NCBI GenBank assembly: GCA_947650285.1
Contig: CANTFL010000042.1
Span: 62,001-126,000 of the forward strand
DNA: 64,000 bases
Direction: 5' to 3'
Source: Hyaloperonospora brassicae
Taxonomy: Eukaryota; Oomycota; Peronosporomycetes; Peronosporales; Peronosporaceae
The position numbers and the translations under genes are program-made. This document shows, piece after piece, positions 42,232 to 52,183 of the stretch (position 1 is the stretch's first letter; the number at the start of each line of letters is the position of its first letter). The notes beneath the pieces are model-generated. The model made no database searches. It was given only the letters and a program-made list of their open reading frames with translations, and was not told the origin of the DNA.

Positions 42232-43959
42232 ATGCAGACGCTCGTAGAAGGGCAGACGCTGCTCCACGACGGCCGCTATCGCTTCTTGCGACGCATCGGC
42301 AGCGGCACTTTTGCCGTCATCATGCGGTACGTACGTACGTACACGACTGCGGTCGAGACCCCGTCCTCATCCTCATCCTCAGCATTCACACCCCTCCCTC
42401 TGTACGTCTCTCTCTCTGTGTGCGTCTGCTGTCTCAGTGCTCTGGACGTGCAGCACGACCGCCACGTCGCGATCAAGTGCGTCCGCCAGCAAGCGCTGAA
42501 GGCACTGGGCGAGCGCGAGGCGGCAGTGCTGCAGCACATCAACGATCGGGACGCGGACGGAGCGTGTGCCGGTGCGTCGGCCGCGACTGAGTGCCCCCAA
42601 CGCATGACGCTTACTTGCGCTTACTCGCTCGCTCACTCCCACTCTGTCTCTGTTCCTTGTGCTGCTGCGTTAGTCGTACGCCTGCTGACGACGTTCGAGG
42701 AACACGGCCACTACTGTCTCGTGCTGGAGCTCCTGGGGGCTCCAGTGCTCGACGTGGGGCGATGGGGTCCGTGGCGGCAGCCGCGCAGTGGGGCGCGCGC
42801 GGCTCCTCCTGCGACGCTGCAGCTCTGGCACCGCCCGCGGCGGTCGTCTGCTGCGCCCGATGATGCACGTGCTGCCCTTTTCTCGCAGTCTCCGGGACAG
42901 CAGTGGACGCAATACGCGGACGGAGACGACGCGGCCGCGTGGGCTCCGCCCGTGTCGCTACGGGACGTGCGGCAGATGGCAGTGCATCTCTGCGGGGCGC
43001 TCGCGTTCGTCCATGACGAGGGCCTCATCCACGCCGACCTCAAGCCCGAGAACGTCGTGCGGTCGGGTCCCGACGCTCCGCTGCGGCCGTCGACGGCCGC
43101 TGTGTCGTGCTCGTCGCCGGTGAAGTTGGTGGACTTTGGCAACTGCTTTGACGCGCACGAGCTCGCGGCGTACGCAGACGTGGACGCGCGTGGGGGCTTT
43201 GACGTGCAGACCGTCACGTATCGCGCGCCAGAAGTGGCTGCAGGGCTCTTGCTCTGCGCAGCTATGGACATGTGGTCGCTCGGCTGCCTCCTCGTGGAAT
43301 GCGTGTCGGGCACACCGCTGTTCACGCTGCCGCCTCTCGAGCCGTCCGTGCAAGAAGAGCGTGCGGACGTGGTGAAGCGCGAGAACACGCACCTCTTGGA
43401 GCAGATCGAGCGCGTTGTGACGCAGGGGGTCCCGCTGACTGCAACGTGTGCGCCGTACCGGTCTTCGGCCTGCTACCACGCGGAGCTTGCTGCAGAAAGC
43501 AAAAGAGGTCGTGGCCATCGTCCGGAAGCAGCGACGACATTGCAAGCACGGCTAGAAGCCGCGGCGCCAGGGCAGCACGAGTTTCACGATTTTATTTGCA
43601 GTCTACTGGACGTGAACCCCGCGATGCGAGTCACGGCCAGGCAGGCCCTCTTCCATCCGTTCCTGCAAGCCTTATTCCCGTTTAAAACTGTCTTTGCTCG
43701 ATCACGATCATCGGAGACGCATCCAGCTACCACCGGACGTGCAGCCGCCCGTACTATTGCACCCGCATCAGCGATAGCTGACACAAAGCGTAAGGCGTCG
43801 CAAGCTTCTCGATCACGCGACCACGAGGTCCAAGAGGCTTCCAACCGAGCGCTGAAGAGTCAGAGGTTGGCCAGGACAGCAACATCGGCTCGCACGAAGG
43901 ACTTGCGTCAAGTGCTGAAAGTCATACCGCGCCACCGCTTTTCCCATCCGCCACACTGA
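42232..43959 (+). CDS. Protein kinase, CMGC/DYRK-like
   Basis: Exons 42232-42326, 42438-42571 and 42674-43959 join in frame to 504 aa; introns of 111 and 102 bp have GT/AG ends. The glycine loop is IGSGTFAVIM (~22-31), the ATP lysine is in HVAIK (45), the catalytic loop is IHADLKPENVV (~196-206), the metal-binding motif is VDFGNCFD (~228) and the activation end is VTYRAPEV (~256-263). VDFGN followed by V-Q-T-V-T-YRAPE is close to the DYRK/CLK pattern. An unconserved insert (~85-155) might hide a further intron ending at a pyrimidine-rich TTTTCTCGCAG near 42,888. The C-terminal tail is basic. Its last 38 coding bases overlap the AAA+ gene on the other strand. Confidence 0.88.
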   Translation: MQTLVEGQTLLHDGRYRFLRRIGSGTFAVIMRYVRTYTTAVETPSSSSSSAFTPLPLYVSLSVCVCCLSALDVQHDRHVAIKCVRQQALKALGEREAAVLQHINDRDADGACAGASAATECPQRMTLTCAYSLAHSHSVSVPCAAALVVRLLTTFEEHGHYCLVLELLGAPVLDVGRWGPWRQPRSGARAAPPATLQLWHRPRRSSAAPDDARAALFSQSPGQQWTQYADGDDAAAWAPPVSLRDVRQMAVHLCGALAFVHDEGLIHADLKPENVVRSGPDAPLRPSTAAVSCSSPVKLVDFGNCFDAHELAAYADVDARGGFDVQTVTYRAPEVAAGLLLCAAMDMWSLGCLLVECVSGTPLFTLPPLEPSVQEERADVVKRENTHLLEQIERVVTQGVPLTATCAPYRSSACYHAELAAESKRGRGHRPEAATTLQARLEAAAPGQHEFHDFICSLLDVNPAMRVTARQALFHPFLQALFPFKTVFARSRSSETHPATTGRAAARTIAPASAIADTKRKASQASRSRDHEVQEASNRALKSQRLARTATSARTKDLRQVLKVIPRHRFSHPPH

Positions 43960-46900
43960 CGTCCGGCGACAGCGCTGGCTGAAGGTCGATATCGTCGTCT
44001 GCTTCTGCTCGACACACAGCCAACTCACGGCCTGAGCTTCGAGCAGTCCGACCTTGCGACGGTTGAGGCTGCTCCGCACGCTGGTCCCACGCGGCCTTGA
44101 AATGACGTACGCAAACTGCTGATGCCTCAACACCTTCGCGAAGGGCGCGGAAGGCCGCTTCCTTGCAGATTGCTGCAATGTCAGCACCCGTGAATGCACG
44201 CGAGCTAGGACCAACAAGCACAGCGAGGGCAGTCGGGTTAGTATCGGGGGTCTGTTCAGGCGGTAACGCTTGGCATAAATGCACTGTACTGTACTCTCTG
44301 GACCGCGCAGCAAGTGCGTGGATGTCTACGTCGGAAGCGAGCGGTATTCTTTTCGTGTAGACAGCGAGAATGTCCTGGTTGGCACGAGCATCAAGAAATC
44401 GATACCTTAGCCTCACGTGCTATCAATCACTTGCGCTGGTGCTTCGTACCTCGATATCTTCTTGCGTTGGATATCCCAACTCGACAGTCTTGTCAATTCG
44501 CCCAGGACGGATCAGGGCAGCGTCTAGCGCATCTTTCCGGTTCGTTGCGGCCACGACGAGGATGTTGCAGCCCTTGGCGGTAGACGACTTCTTCGCATGC
44601 GAAGTGGACACAGCGATTCGTTGCGAGCCCACGCCGTCCATCTCATTGAGGAATGTGGAAAGCACGCGGGCGTAGACTCCTCCACCACTGCTGCCTCCAT
44701 CGTGTTCACCAAACGATCGCTTGTGAGCGATAGCATCAAATTCGTCGAAGAACAAGAGACAAGGTGAGGCAGCACGTGCTCGAGCTGCGAGCAAGCAAGC
44801 ATTGATTGTAAGCACACAATAAGCCCTCCCCGACAGACGCTCGGGTACACTGCTTCAAAGACGTACCAAAAAGCTGACGCACTGCTTTTTCGCTATCGCC
44901 AAAGTACTTGGACAGCAACTCTGAGGACTGCATTCACATGCACAAACCACGAGGTAAGTCTACGACTGGTTGCACCGCTTGTTGACCCACAGCCGGAAAG
45001 AAACAATGTGGTCCATCGCACCTTCACGGATACATAGTTGACCTGGGCCTGAGCTGCCAAGGTCTGCACAAGCAGCGTCTTACCGCAACCTGATGGACCT
45101 GACAGCAATATTCCGGACGCCTCGGAAATACCCAAACGCTGCAAAGATCAGTAGTGTCAACAAATGACGATTCAATACACGAAGTGAGGAGTTTGTCATA
45201 CGTACGTTCATCGCTGCAGTCGGATGGAATTTACGAGTGATGAAGTCGTGTAGTTGTTGCCGAACAGCAGCATAGCCAGCAAAACTGAGCTTTCCGTCCA
45301 CTTGTGCACCAGGCGATGACACGTTTAGCTCTCGAAGCTGAGAAGGTTTGATGTGCTGCTGAGCTCGCAACAAATTGGACCATCCGACGAATGGCGCATT
45401 TGAATCGTCGTAAAGCGCCGATGCAGCGTGCGCTTGAGCAGTCGCGTGTCGGCAGATACGCACGAGATCTTTTGCCACATAGCCTCCACTCAACACCGCC
45501 AATCGCGACGCCAGGCTTCCTGCATCATCGTCGCCGCCATCATCTGCTTCTCTTCGTAGTGGCAGCCCGATCAAATGACGTCGCAAAATGTCACGGCGGG
45601 TTTGCTCGGTGGGAACGACCAAGTCCACGACTTTGCCAAAGCGTCCAGCTCGCTTACCAGCCGCTGGTATATTAACATCAGCACTTGCAGTCGCTCCAAC
45701 AACAACGAAACGTGCAGAACGCAGACTGAGCTCGTCCATCAATCGGAGCAACGCGCTACCGAGTGACGGCAACGGCGTCTCGGAACCATCAGCGAGCTGA
45801 CCATCCACTGACTGAAAGAGCACGTCCAAGTCATCGATTAGCACCACGCCGATGCATGACGACGACCCGCGTCCAATCTCGACGCCAGCGAGTGATCGCA
45901 AACCAGGGAAGCGCTGCTTTAGCTCGTGGACCAAGTATTCATACGCTGTTGGACACGCTGAGCTTTCAGCCGCCATGAGCAACGACATACCGTCGGTCCG
46001 CCAAGCAGCAATCTTCGCGTGAACAAGCTCTCGCTGCAGAGCCACTAGCGCGAGCGATTTTCCCACACCATGTACACCCGAAACCAGCAACCCGTGGGAG
46101 CCGATATGGTCCATCGCCACGTCAGCGTCAAGTCTCTTCTCCTCGTATTTCAGCACGAGAGCAAGATGAAACAGCACGTCTTGCACAAACGCAGTGCACC
46201 CTGCAAAGCCAGTCTGCCAGAGCCGACTGCTGAGCGCACTCTCGTAAGATGGAGCTGCCGCTGTAGCTGAATGCTCTTGCTGCATACAAAGTGCCGCGAC
46301 CTTCTCCGTCACTTCAGCTGTAGCCTGATCGCCAGCCGTCACTTCGTCTGTCGACGAAGGAACGTGTGTCGCACTCCGTCCCCATTTCACAACCAAGTGC
46401 AGCTTTCCATCATCGTCTCGATTCTTCTCGATCGCGTCGATCCGAAAGACGTACGTGTCCCCCATGAGCTTCACCAAGACAAGTTGTCCTGCCTGAGGAG
46501 CTCGAAGGACTCGGGCAGCCAGCAGCTGACGACGCGTGGCTCTGTCCAGATCAATCTGTCGCTGACAAACGCTCTTGGCCAGCAAAAGTATACTGCAAGA
46601 TCCGCCACAATCATCGTCCAGTCCAAAGCTGTCGGTTACTGAGACTGCACGGGGCGGGCATCGGGTCTGGAGACGCAGCGACAGTCGCCACGAAGCACCT
46701 GCGTCCACGTCTGCGTCCACTCGGACTCGCTCTAGCGTCACGTGTGCGTCCTCCAGCTGTCCAGCGACGTGAAAGACCCACAGGTGCAGCTGGACGCGTC
46801 CCCGACGCAGTACAGCACTGGCACTGCTCGAAGAATCCGCAGGGGGGCGACGGCCGATCACACTCTCGAGGACGAGCACCGAGTGCGACGCGGCAAAGCG

Positions 46901-47026
46901 CACGCGCAGGAGATCCAGCGGGTGAATGGCACGAAGCGCTGCGTCGTCGGGCGAGAGCAGCACCTGGTGCGGCTGCAAGAGCGCACTGCGGGTGTCGCCG
47001 CTGGACGCCCGCGCGTGCCAATCCAT
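43922..47026 (-). CDS. Type II (two-ring) AAA+ ATPase, PEX1/AFG2-like
   Basis: Six exons join in frame to 898 aa: 47026-45206, 45138-45022, 44927-44867, 44784-44450, 44374-44295 and 44204-43922. Introns are 67-94 bp with GT/AG ends. The first ~290 residues are family-specific. Ring D1 has Walker A GVHGVGKS (~318) and Walker B VVLIDDLD (~395), with Asp in place of the usual catalytic Glu. Ring D2 has GPSGCGKT (~627), SELLSKYFGDSEKAVRQLFG, LLFFDEFD (~678), AATNRKDALDAALIRPGRID and a C-terminal AFTGADIAAICKEAAFRALRE. FFDEFD and the DDLD in D1 recall PEX1, while the NEMDG and TNR segments recall AFG2/CDC48, so the subfamily is open. It would unfold or extract proteins with ATP. The front half is duplicated at 57-58.6 kb. 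Confidence 0.87.
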
Positions 47027-47989
47027 GACGGACGTCGAGCAGCAGGTGGGAGTGGCTGGTGGCGCGTGGAAAGGATGACGGCGTGTCGAGTGGGGGACGC
47101 GTAATCCGACAGACGAGCACTCTCCCCCTTGTTGTGGCATGTTCTTGGACCGCTCCAGGCACCGGCAAAGAACGTGCTCCGAAGTCAGAGGGAAAGAGAG
47201 AGAACGGTACCAAGTGGTTCTCGAGTTCATGGAGCTGCACTTTATTGACGGTGAAAGTCCACGGAAACCGACGAGGACACAAGAGCAGTGCACATGTAAG
47301 AAAGGCAGCGGCGGACGTGGACTTGGACTGTCGTTGACGAGCGTAGGAAGTATAGCTACAGGGGCCTTGTCACGTCATGCGAAGCGTATTGGGCGCACAT
47401 GTAGGCAGGCGTCGAGCGGGGTGACTGTTGTGATGGGGTCAAGACCCACATGACCACTGACGTTCTGGAGGTTCCGGGTGCTACCATGCAACCCATTAGC
47501 ATTGACATACCTACATTCGCTTGCTTTACGCTCTCTTGTCGCTGCGAAAGCGCAAGGAAAGCCGTCGATGCTGCACAAAGCCGTTTCACACACACACAGA
47601 TAACGTCCAGCTGCAGAATTCGTGCGGCTGCACATCTGTTTGAATGATACGCTCGCGATGGACCTTGCGCTCAATCGGGAGACAAGGAGATCTACTCAGG
47701 CTGTTCCAATATACCACGCTTCGCACATGCTGCAACACTACCTGCACCAACGGATCACGACTTGGAAGCGCAAACTGAATCGAAACAACGTCTGGTCTCG
47801 AAGACAAGCGTGGCAAACATCGTGGATCGAGGCTATTCTTTTTCTGTAGGATTCTTCTGTCTACCGACCGGAAGACGTGATGATTCTACGTTGACTCTGC
47901 ACGACACCTGAGGATCGCACGGTGTAAGTAGCTGCTGCAGTGGTGCGCTGGTACCCGACCGGACTGACCTTTCGTTGCCGACACCGGCC
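47027..47989. other. Upstream region of the ATPase gene, non-coding
   Basis: No convincing gene. It holds the ATPase promoter and, from about 47653, a ~350-bp block that occurs twice in the other duplication copy (59277-59627 and 60525-60877). Confidence 0.5.
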
Positions 47990-48789
47990 AATGTAGAGGT
48001 AAACGGTGGTGTCAAGTACGTCCATTATTATGATAACTAACGACTGATAAGTGTGACAAGAAGTACGGCCCGGGTATCGGGTCGACAACTAAAGGGCTCC
48101 GTAGAGCCAGGGGCGACGGCAACGAGGTCAGAGACCCTCCTACCGAAGCCAACTACGAGTCAATCATGACCGCTGGCGCGACCAAGTAGACTGGGGACAT
48201 GCGTACCGCCGGAGCGGCAGCACGTACAACGCGGGTATGCTGCCATATAAGGCAACAAACCCCTTTAGGACCGCTTGCGCGGCCCCCGACGTGGAGTGCG
48301 AACACCGAAGTGACTGCGTGGCGTGGAGAACGCCAACCCGCCATATGTCTCTCCGAGGAGCTCAACCATCTGCGATGGTGGCCCCCTTCAGCCGCTTGCG
48401 CGGCCCCCGACGTGGAGTGCGATCACCGAAGTGACTGCGTGGCGTGGAGAACGCCAACCCGCCGTCTATCTCTCCGAGGAGCTCAACCATCTGCGATGGT
48501 GGCCCCCTTCAGCCGCTTGCGCGGCCCCTTGACGTGGAGTGTGCGCTCGCCGCAGCGGCGACACGTGGCGCGGGGTACGCCTCCAGTCCGTAAAACACCC
48601 CTGCTAGGGCCGCTTGCGCGACCCGTCGGTCTCCTACGCCCACACCCGCGACTGCGAGTGCAGCGTGCCCGCGTCAGATCTTCGACCACGTCGGCTCCCC
48701 AAGGGGAGGATTCCCTCCGACGTGACTGCCCCGAAGGGAAAAAGACTGGCTTGAGCTGAACCGTGAAAATTTGGGAATGTAGAGGTAAA
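47990..48789. mobile_element. Inserted ~770-bp block flanked by a 14-bp direct repeat
   Basis: AATGTAGAGGTAAA occurs at 47990-48003 and again at 48776-48789, bracketing 772 bp. The interval contains the 121-bp tandem repeats and GC-rich sequence with no protein-coding match. A long exact flanking repeat is what a non-LTR retroposon or similar insertion leaves. The element type is not identified. Confidence 0.55.
48271..48512 (+). repeat. 121-bp tandem repeat, two full units
   Basis: Units begin CCGCTTGCGCGGCCCC at 48271, 48392 and 48513, the last being partial and diverging. The period of 121 is not a multiple of three, so apparent ORFs change frame from unit to unit and are not coding. Confidence 0.93.
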
Positions 48790-48888
48790 TGGAACATCGC
48801 GAGCTTTCTCGATCGCGCGGTCGACAGTTAGAGAACGGAGTCTCTCACGTACGTCTACAGGTTCTTGGTCTGTGTAAGCCTATCTTGC

Positions 48889-49200
48889 ATGACTATTCGA
48901 TCTGCATGCTCTATTTTGCTCGCTTTGCTAACCCTACGGTCGCGTGCCTCGTTTGGCCGATACGTGTTGACTTGCTACTGCTTGTCCAGTGGTCCCACCA
49001 CATTCTGTCGAATAGGCGGCGGTGGTTGTAAGCGTCACGGAATGATCGGATGCATCATCTACTGCAGAGAGCACAACGCACCAGGCAGAACCGTTTGTGG
49101 CAGACGAAGAACTGAAGGTCCTTATCGGCAACAGCAAACGACTGCGCTCGTTTGTGAGAACGGCAAGGCCTGCGGCCGGACCCTAGAGAGTCGATGCTAG
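48889..49200 (+). CDS. Small secreted cysteine-rich protein candidate (10 Cys), copy 1
   Basis: 103 aa from ATG 48889. The first ~23 residues form a plausible signal peptide (MTIRSACSILLALLTL core). The remaining ~80 residues contain ten cysteines (counting from LTCYC to the penultimate position), an even number that would suit disulfides of an apoplastic protein. No family is recognised. The copy at 60978-61289 is also open with, by eye, one synonymous and one Arg-to-Leu difference. It is convergent with the next ORF, 53 bp away. Only length, the signal-like start and conservation in the duplicate support it. Confidence 0.5.
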   Translation: MTIRSACSILLALLTLRSRASFGRYVLTCYCLSSGPTTFCRIGGGGCKRHGMIGCIIYCREHNAPGRTVCGRRRTEGPYRQQQTTALVCENGKACGRTLESRC

Positions 49201-49253
49201 TGTGGGTCTTTTGATCCCGTTCACTAGCGCAGCTCGATCGGGGTCGTTCAAGA

Positions 49254-49559
49254 CTATGAATGCGTCAAGAACAAAGTCGGCCACGCACTATCCTTCGATC
49301 GTGCATCGGTCAACCGTATATTGGCAACGACTACGCCGCTAGACGGCGCACAGCTTGACTGCGCGGCGACGGATGTAAGTGGACGCAAGCTGAGTCGATC
49401 AGGCGATAGCGCCTCGTCGTAGCCCTCCAGCTCGCATCGGACGATCATCTGCTTGCAGTGCTTGTTGCAAGAGGTGGATGCACATCGATTGTAGCACGCT
49501 CGAAACCCATTCCAGCACAAACGATCAACGCTATGCAGCCTGAAAGGTGTCGAATTCAT
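49254..49559 (-). CDS. Small cysteine-rich ORF, copy 1
   Basis: 101 aa from ATG 49559, with seven cysteines, six of them in the first ~42 residues (CYNRC, SCNKHC). There is no signal peptide in this frame; a TTGACAG before the ATG could be a splice acceptor for an upstream exon, but none was found. The duplicate at 61343-61648 encodes the same protein with a silent change. Hypothetical. Confidence 0.35.
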   Translation of the reverse strand: MNSTPFRLHSVDRLCWNGFRACYNRCASTSCNKHCKQMIVRCELEGYDEALSPDRLSLRPLTSVAAQSSCAPSSGVVVANIRLTDARSKDSAWPTLFLTHS

Positions 49560-49833
49560 ACTCTGTCAAGCGTCAACCGAAAACAAAGAGGAAGGTGACA
49601 ATGTCAGTGGAACGAGTCGCTCGTGTCGTGTCGGTGCGCGCGGTGCGTGTGTGTGTGTCTCGCACACTGTGTGTACACATTGCGTGTGCACAAAGGCGAA
49701 TCATGCGCTGGTGTTGCCGTCTTTACATCAAGCATTTAGCTTCAATGTATCATAAAAAAGGCTAACGAATGTCTCAATACACACGTACTTGCGCTCTGTG
49801 CCGGACAACCGGTCTCCTTCCCTGTGCGGGAAG

Positions 49834-51449
49834 TTGGTCGTTCCTCTCCGGCGCAGGATCTCGAACGGCTCCTAGCACCCTCCCCTGAACAAGTGCTGTC
49901 GATTCGGGCCAGATTGGACGCGCATCACGCTCGTATGTCTGTCGGGGCGAGCAGTCAGTGGGACGGTGACGAATGGTTAATTTCATACCATCAAACGTTT
50001 CCTGACCATCCCGCTGTTGCTGATCACCGGATGGATACATTAGCCGCTTTCTGGGGCCGCTTTCACTGGGATGGCAATCCTTGGATTCAAGGGCCAGACG
50101 GCAAGCCCCTAGAGCGGGCCAAATATGCCCGGATACCTCCATGTTCACTGCGCAGTCTGTGCATTCGGCGACTGGGGTCACATGAATTTCAATTTACGTT
50201 CCCGTCTCTCGGCGGTACTTCGTCTCGGCATATGCATTGTAAATTACAACGTTGGGCGACTTCGATCCTGCTCTCGTCACCCCACCTTGCTGTCGGTGCG
50301 GGACCGGTAGAGCCCGGGCTCGTCTTACGTCATCCACCGCCGTTTCGGCGCGCTTATAAATGGTCCCGGGTGCGAGCTGATTTAATTGTCGGGTCCTGTC
50401 GGGACCCTGTCGAGTCCGCGAACTCGGCGATTCGCCTCCGCCAAGATGTCAATGGAATCCATTGGTCGATTGACGGGAATTTACCAGAATTACGGGGGTC
50501 GCCTCAGCAAGTGTCTAACTACTGGGAGCATTCGTACCATCGTACCTTGGTGTTTCATGCCCACCCGGAGCTTCACCGTTTCCCTTGGAGTGTGCCAGAG
50601 ACGGTGGCCAATGTAGATGTGTGGACAACGCTTATGAAGCAAGCGTTTCACGTTCATAAACGCCTTCTGCACCCTGGCCTCCAGTCCTGGTTGAAGGCCT
50701 ATGACGCGGAGGCGGTATCGAATAGTTGGCAGTCAGCTGCATCAAATCAAACGCCTTCCCAAGTTTGGAAACACGCAAACGGGCTAACGGAGTATCAAGT
50801 CTGGACATGCTATCGTATCGCGACAAAGCAGCTAAATCTATACCATGCCGGTCGCACGCTGGACAACAGTTGTCGTACGGTGCTGCACTGCCGGGGACGC
50901 AAAGAGACAGCGGCGCACATTTTCTGGGAGTGCCCAATCGCGCGAGCGTGTTGGTGTCACTTGATAGGACACTGGACCGGTGGGGGTGCGACGAACGCAG
51001 TTCTTTCCACCTTCTTTCAGCACTGCGCCAATCGCAAAGCCCCGCCCATTCCACGTCAGCTGAGTTTGCGGTTGCAAAGCCGTTTTCAAGATGACTCTGA
51101 CGCCGCAGCAACAGAATTCGAACGGATCTGGTTCATATTAAGCTCCATCTGCCAAGAACATTTGTGGACCGAGCGGAACTCGGCGGTCTTTAGAGGAGCC
51201 GTGACTACTCCATCCGCAAGTGTCCAAATGTACTGGACACGCGGTGTTCGCCAGCTACGGGCAATTGCAATACGCGAGCATCGAGCCGCGGCTACGGCCG
51301 TACGAGGGGCCCGACTTCATGCCTGTCTTGAACTACTGATTCAAGAGCCCCGTGGACACCCGCCCTACGCGGGTGTCAGCCACGATCTGCTGCCGCGACC
51401 GGCGCTCATATCCTGGCTCAGGATTTTTCAGACCTCTTGTCCACATTAA
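49834..51449 (+). pseudogene. 5'-truncated LINE (non-LTR retrotransposon) ORF2 C-terminus
   Basis: A ~540-codon frame without a native start. Residues around nt 50,865-50,980 match the reverse-transcriptase zinc-binding segment seen after RT in L1-like LINEs (CRTVLHCRGRKETAAHIFWEC, then W-x-HL-x-GHW). The RT and endonuclease are missing, as is typical of 5'-truncated insertions. The 5' boundary coincides with the end of the segmental duplication. No poly(A) tail is obvious after the stop. Confidence 0.78.
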
Positions 51450-51853
51450 ATATGTCAATAGATGATCATGAAACTCCTCCTCCACATTCCTCGTTTCGCA
51501 GAATGTATGTACTGGCCCCCCCCGTCCTATCGCCGGATCGCGGCCGCGCGGCTGCCGACCCTCTTCAAGTTTGACGCGATGTTCCTTCTATAGCAGACGG
51601 AACGGCGAGTTCACTGGATTCGGCTATCACAACCCACCCAATCCTGATTTTTTATGCGGGGGAGGTGACAGCTATTCACGCGATGGCGTACTCTTTGTTT
51701 ACTTCCCGTTTGTATTGGCCACCAACCGTGTCGCTAGATCCCAACTTCGCGTCTAGTCCGCTCCGCCCCGCACGTTGTCAACAGCAGTGCCATTCTCAAT
51801 TTCGCCGCACTCGGAACATCCAGCCAGGTCCATCCGGAAACACCGCATCACGA
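51450..51853. other. Short non-coding spacer
   Basis: Contains a C8 run near 51,517 and GC-rich sequence. It would hold the LINE 3' end and the promoter of the secreted protein gene. No other feature seen. Confidence 0.4.
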
Positions 51854-52183
51854 ATGAAGGTCAATGGCAATCTGCTCGTCTTCGTCGCCACCTTCGCTAG
51901 CGTTCGAGTACTCCCATCCGTAGGGCTAACTTGTTATGAGGTTAATTTTTGTTCGGCTGTGAACGACGTATGGATTCGCAACTTTGATGCAGTGTGCGCT
52001 AAAATAGGTGATCCCACCTGTGGGTGCCGTGAAGGGCATTGTCATTCCGAGACGTGCTATGGCAAGTCAAGTTGCCCGAACCACGACGGTAATCCCCTCA
52101 CCGATCAAGCAAACTCTAACTGTGTCAACGTTCACAATTATGGAACCGACATCAGTGTGTGCTGCACCTCAAACTGTAATTAA
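51854..52183 (+). CDS. Small secreted cysteine-rich protein (12 Cys), effector candidate
   Basis: 109 aa from ATG 51854. That start was chosen because it opens a signal peptide (MKVNGNLLVFVATFASV, cleavage likely near residue 24); the frame is open upstream but not signal-like. The mature ~85 residues hold twelve cysteines, including a CGC, a CC pair near the end and a C-terminal Cys-Asn, enough for six disulfides. Small secreted cysteine-rich proteins are a common class of oomycete apoplastic effectors; no specific family is recognised here. Neighbours are a LINE fragment and gene-poor DNA, a usual setting for effector genes. Confidence 0.65.
   Translation: MKVNGNLLVFVATFASVRVLPSVGLTCYEVNFCSAVNDVWIRNFDAVCAKIGDPTCGCREGHCHSETCYGKSSCPNHDGNPLTDQANSNCVNVHNYGTDISVCCTSNCN

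Larger units (their letters stand above)
45497..49833 (+). repeat. Segmental duplication, copy A1
   Basis: Direct-orientation match to 57118-61923. The offset is constant (11624) from about 45.9 to 48.4 kb. It runs from inside D1 of the ATPase gene through its 5' end, an upstream non-coding block, the 121-bp repeat insert and two cysteine-rich ORFs. The similarity decays gradually at the left edge and stops sharply at 49833, where LINE sequence begins. Confidence 0.93.

Noticed and set aside
48271..48512. Regular 121-bp repeats considered as a CRISPR-like array
   Set aside because: The whole 121-bp unit is repeated without unique spacers, and the genome is eukaryotic; it is a tandem satellite array.
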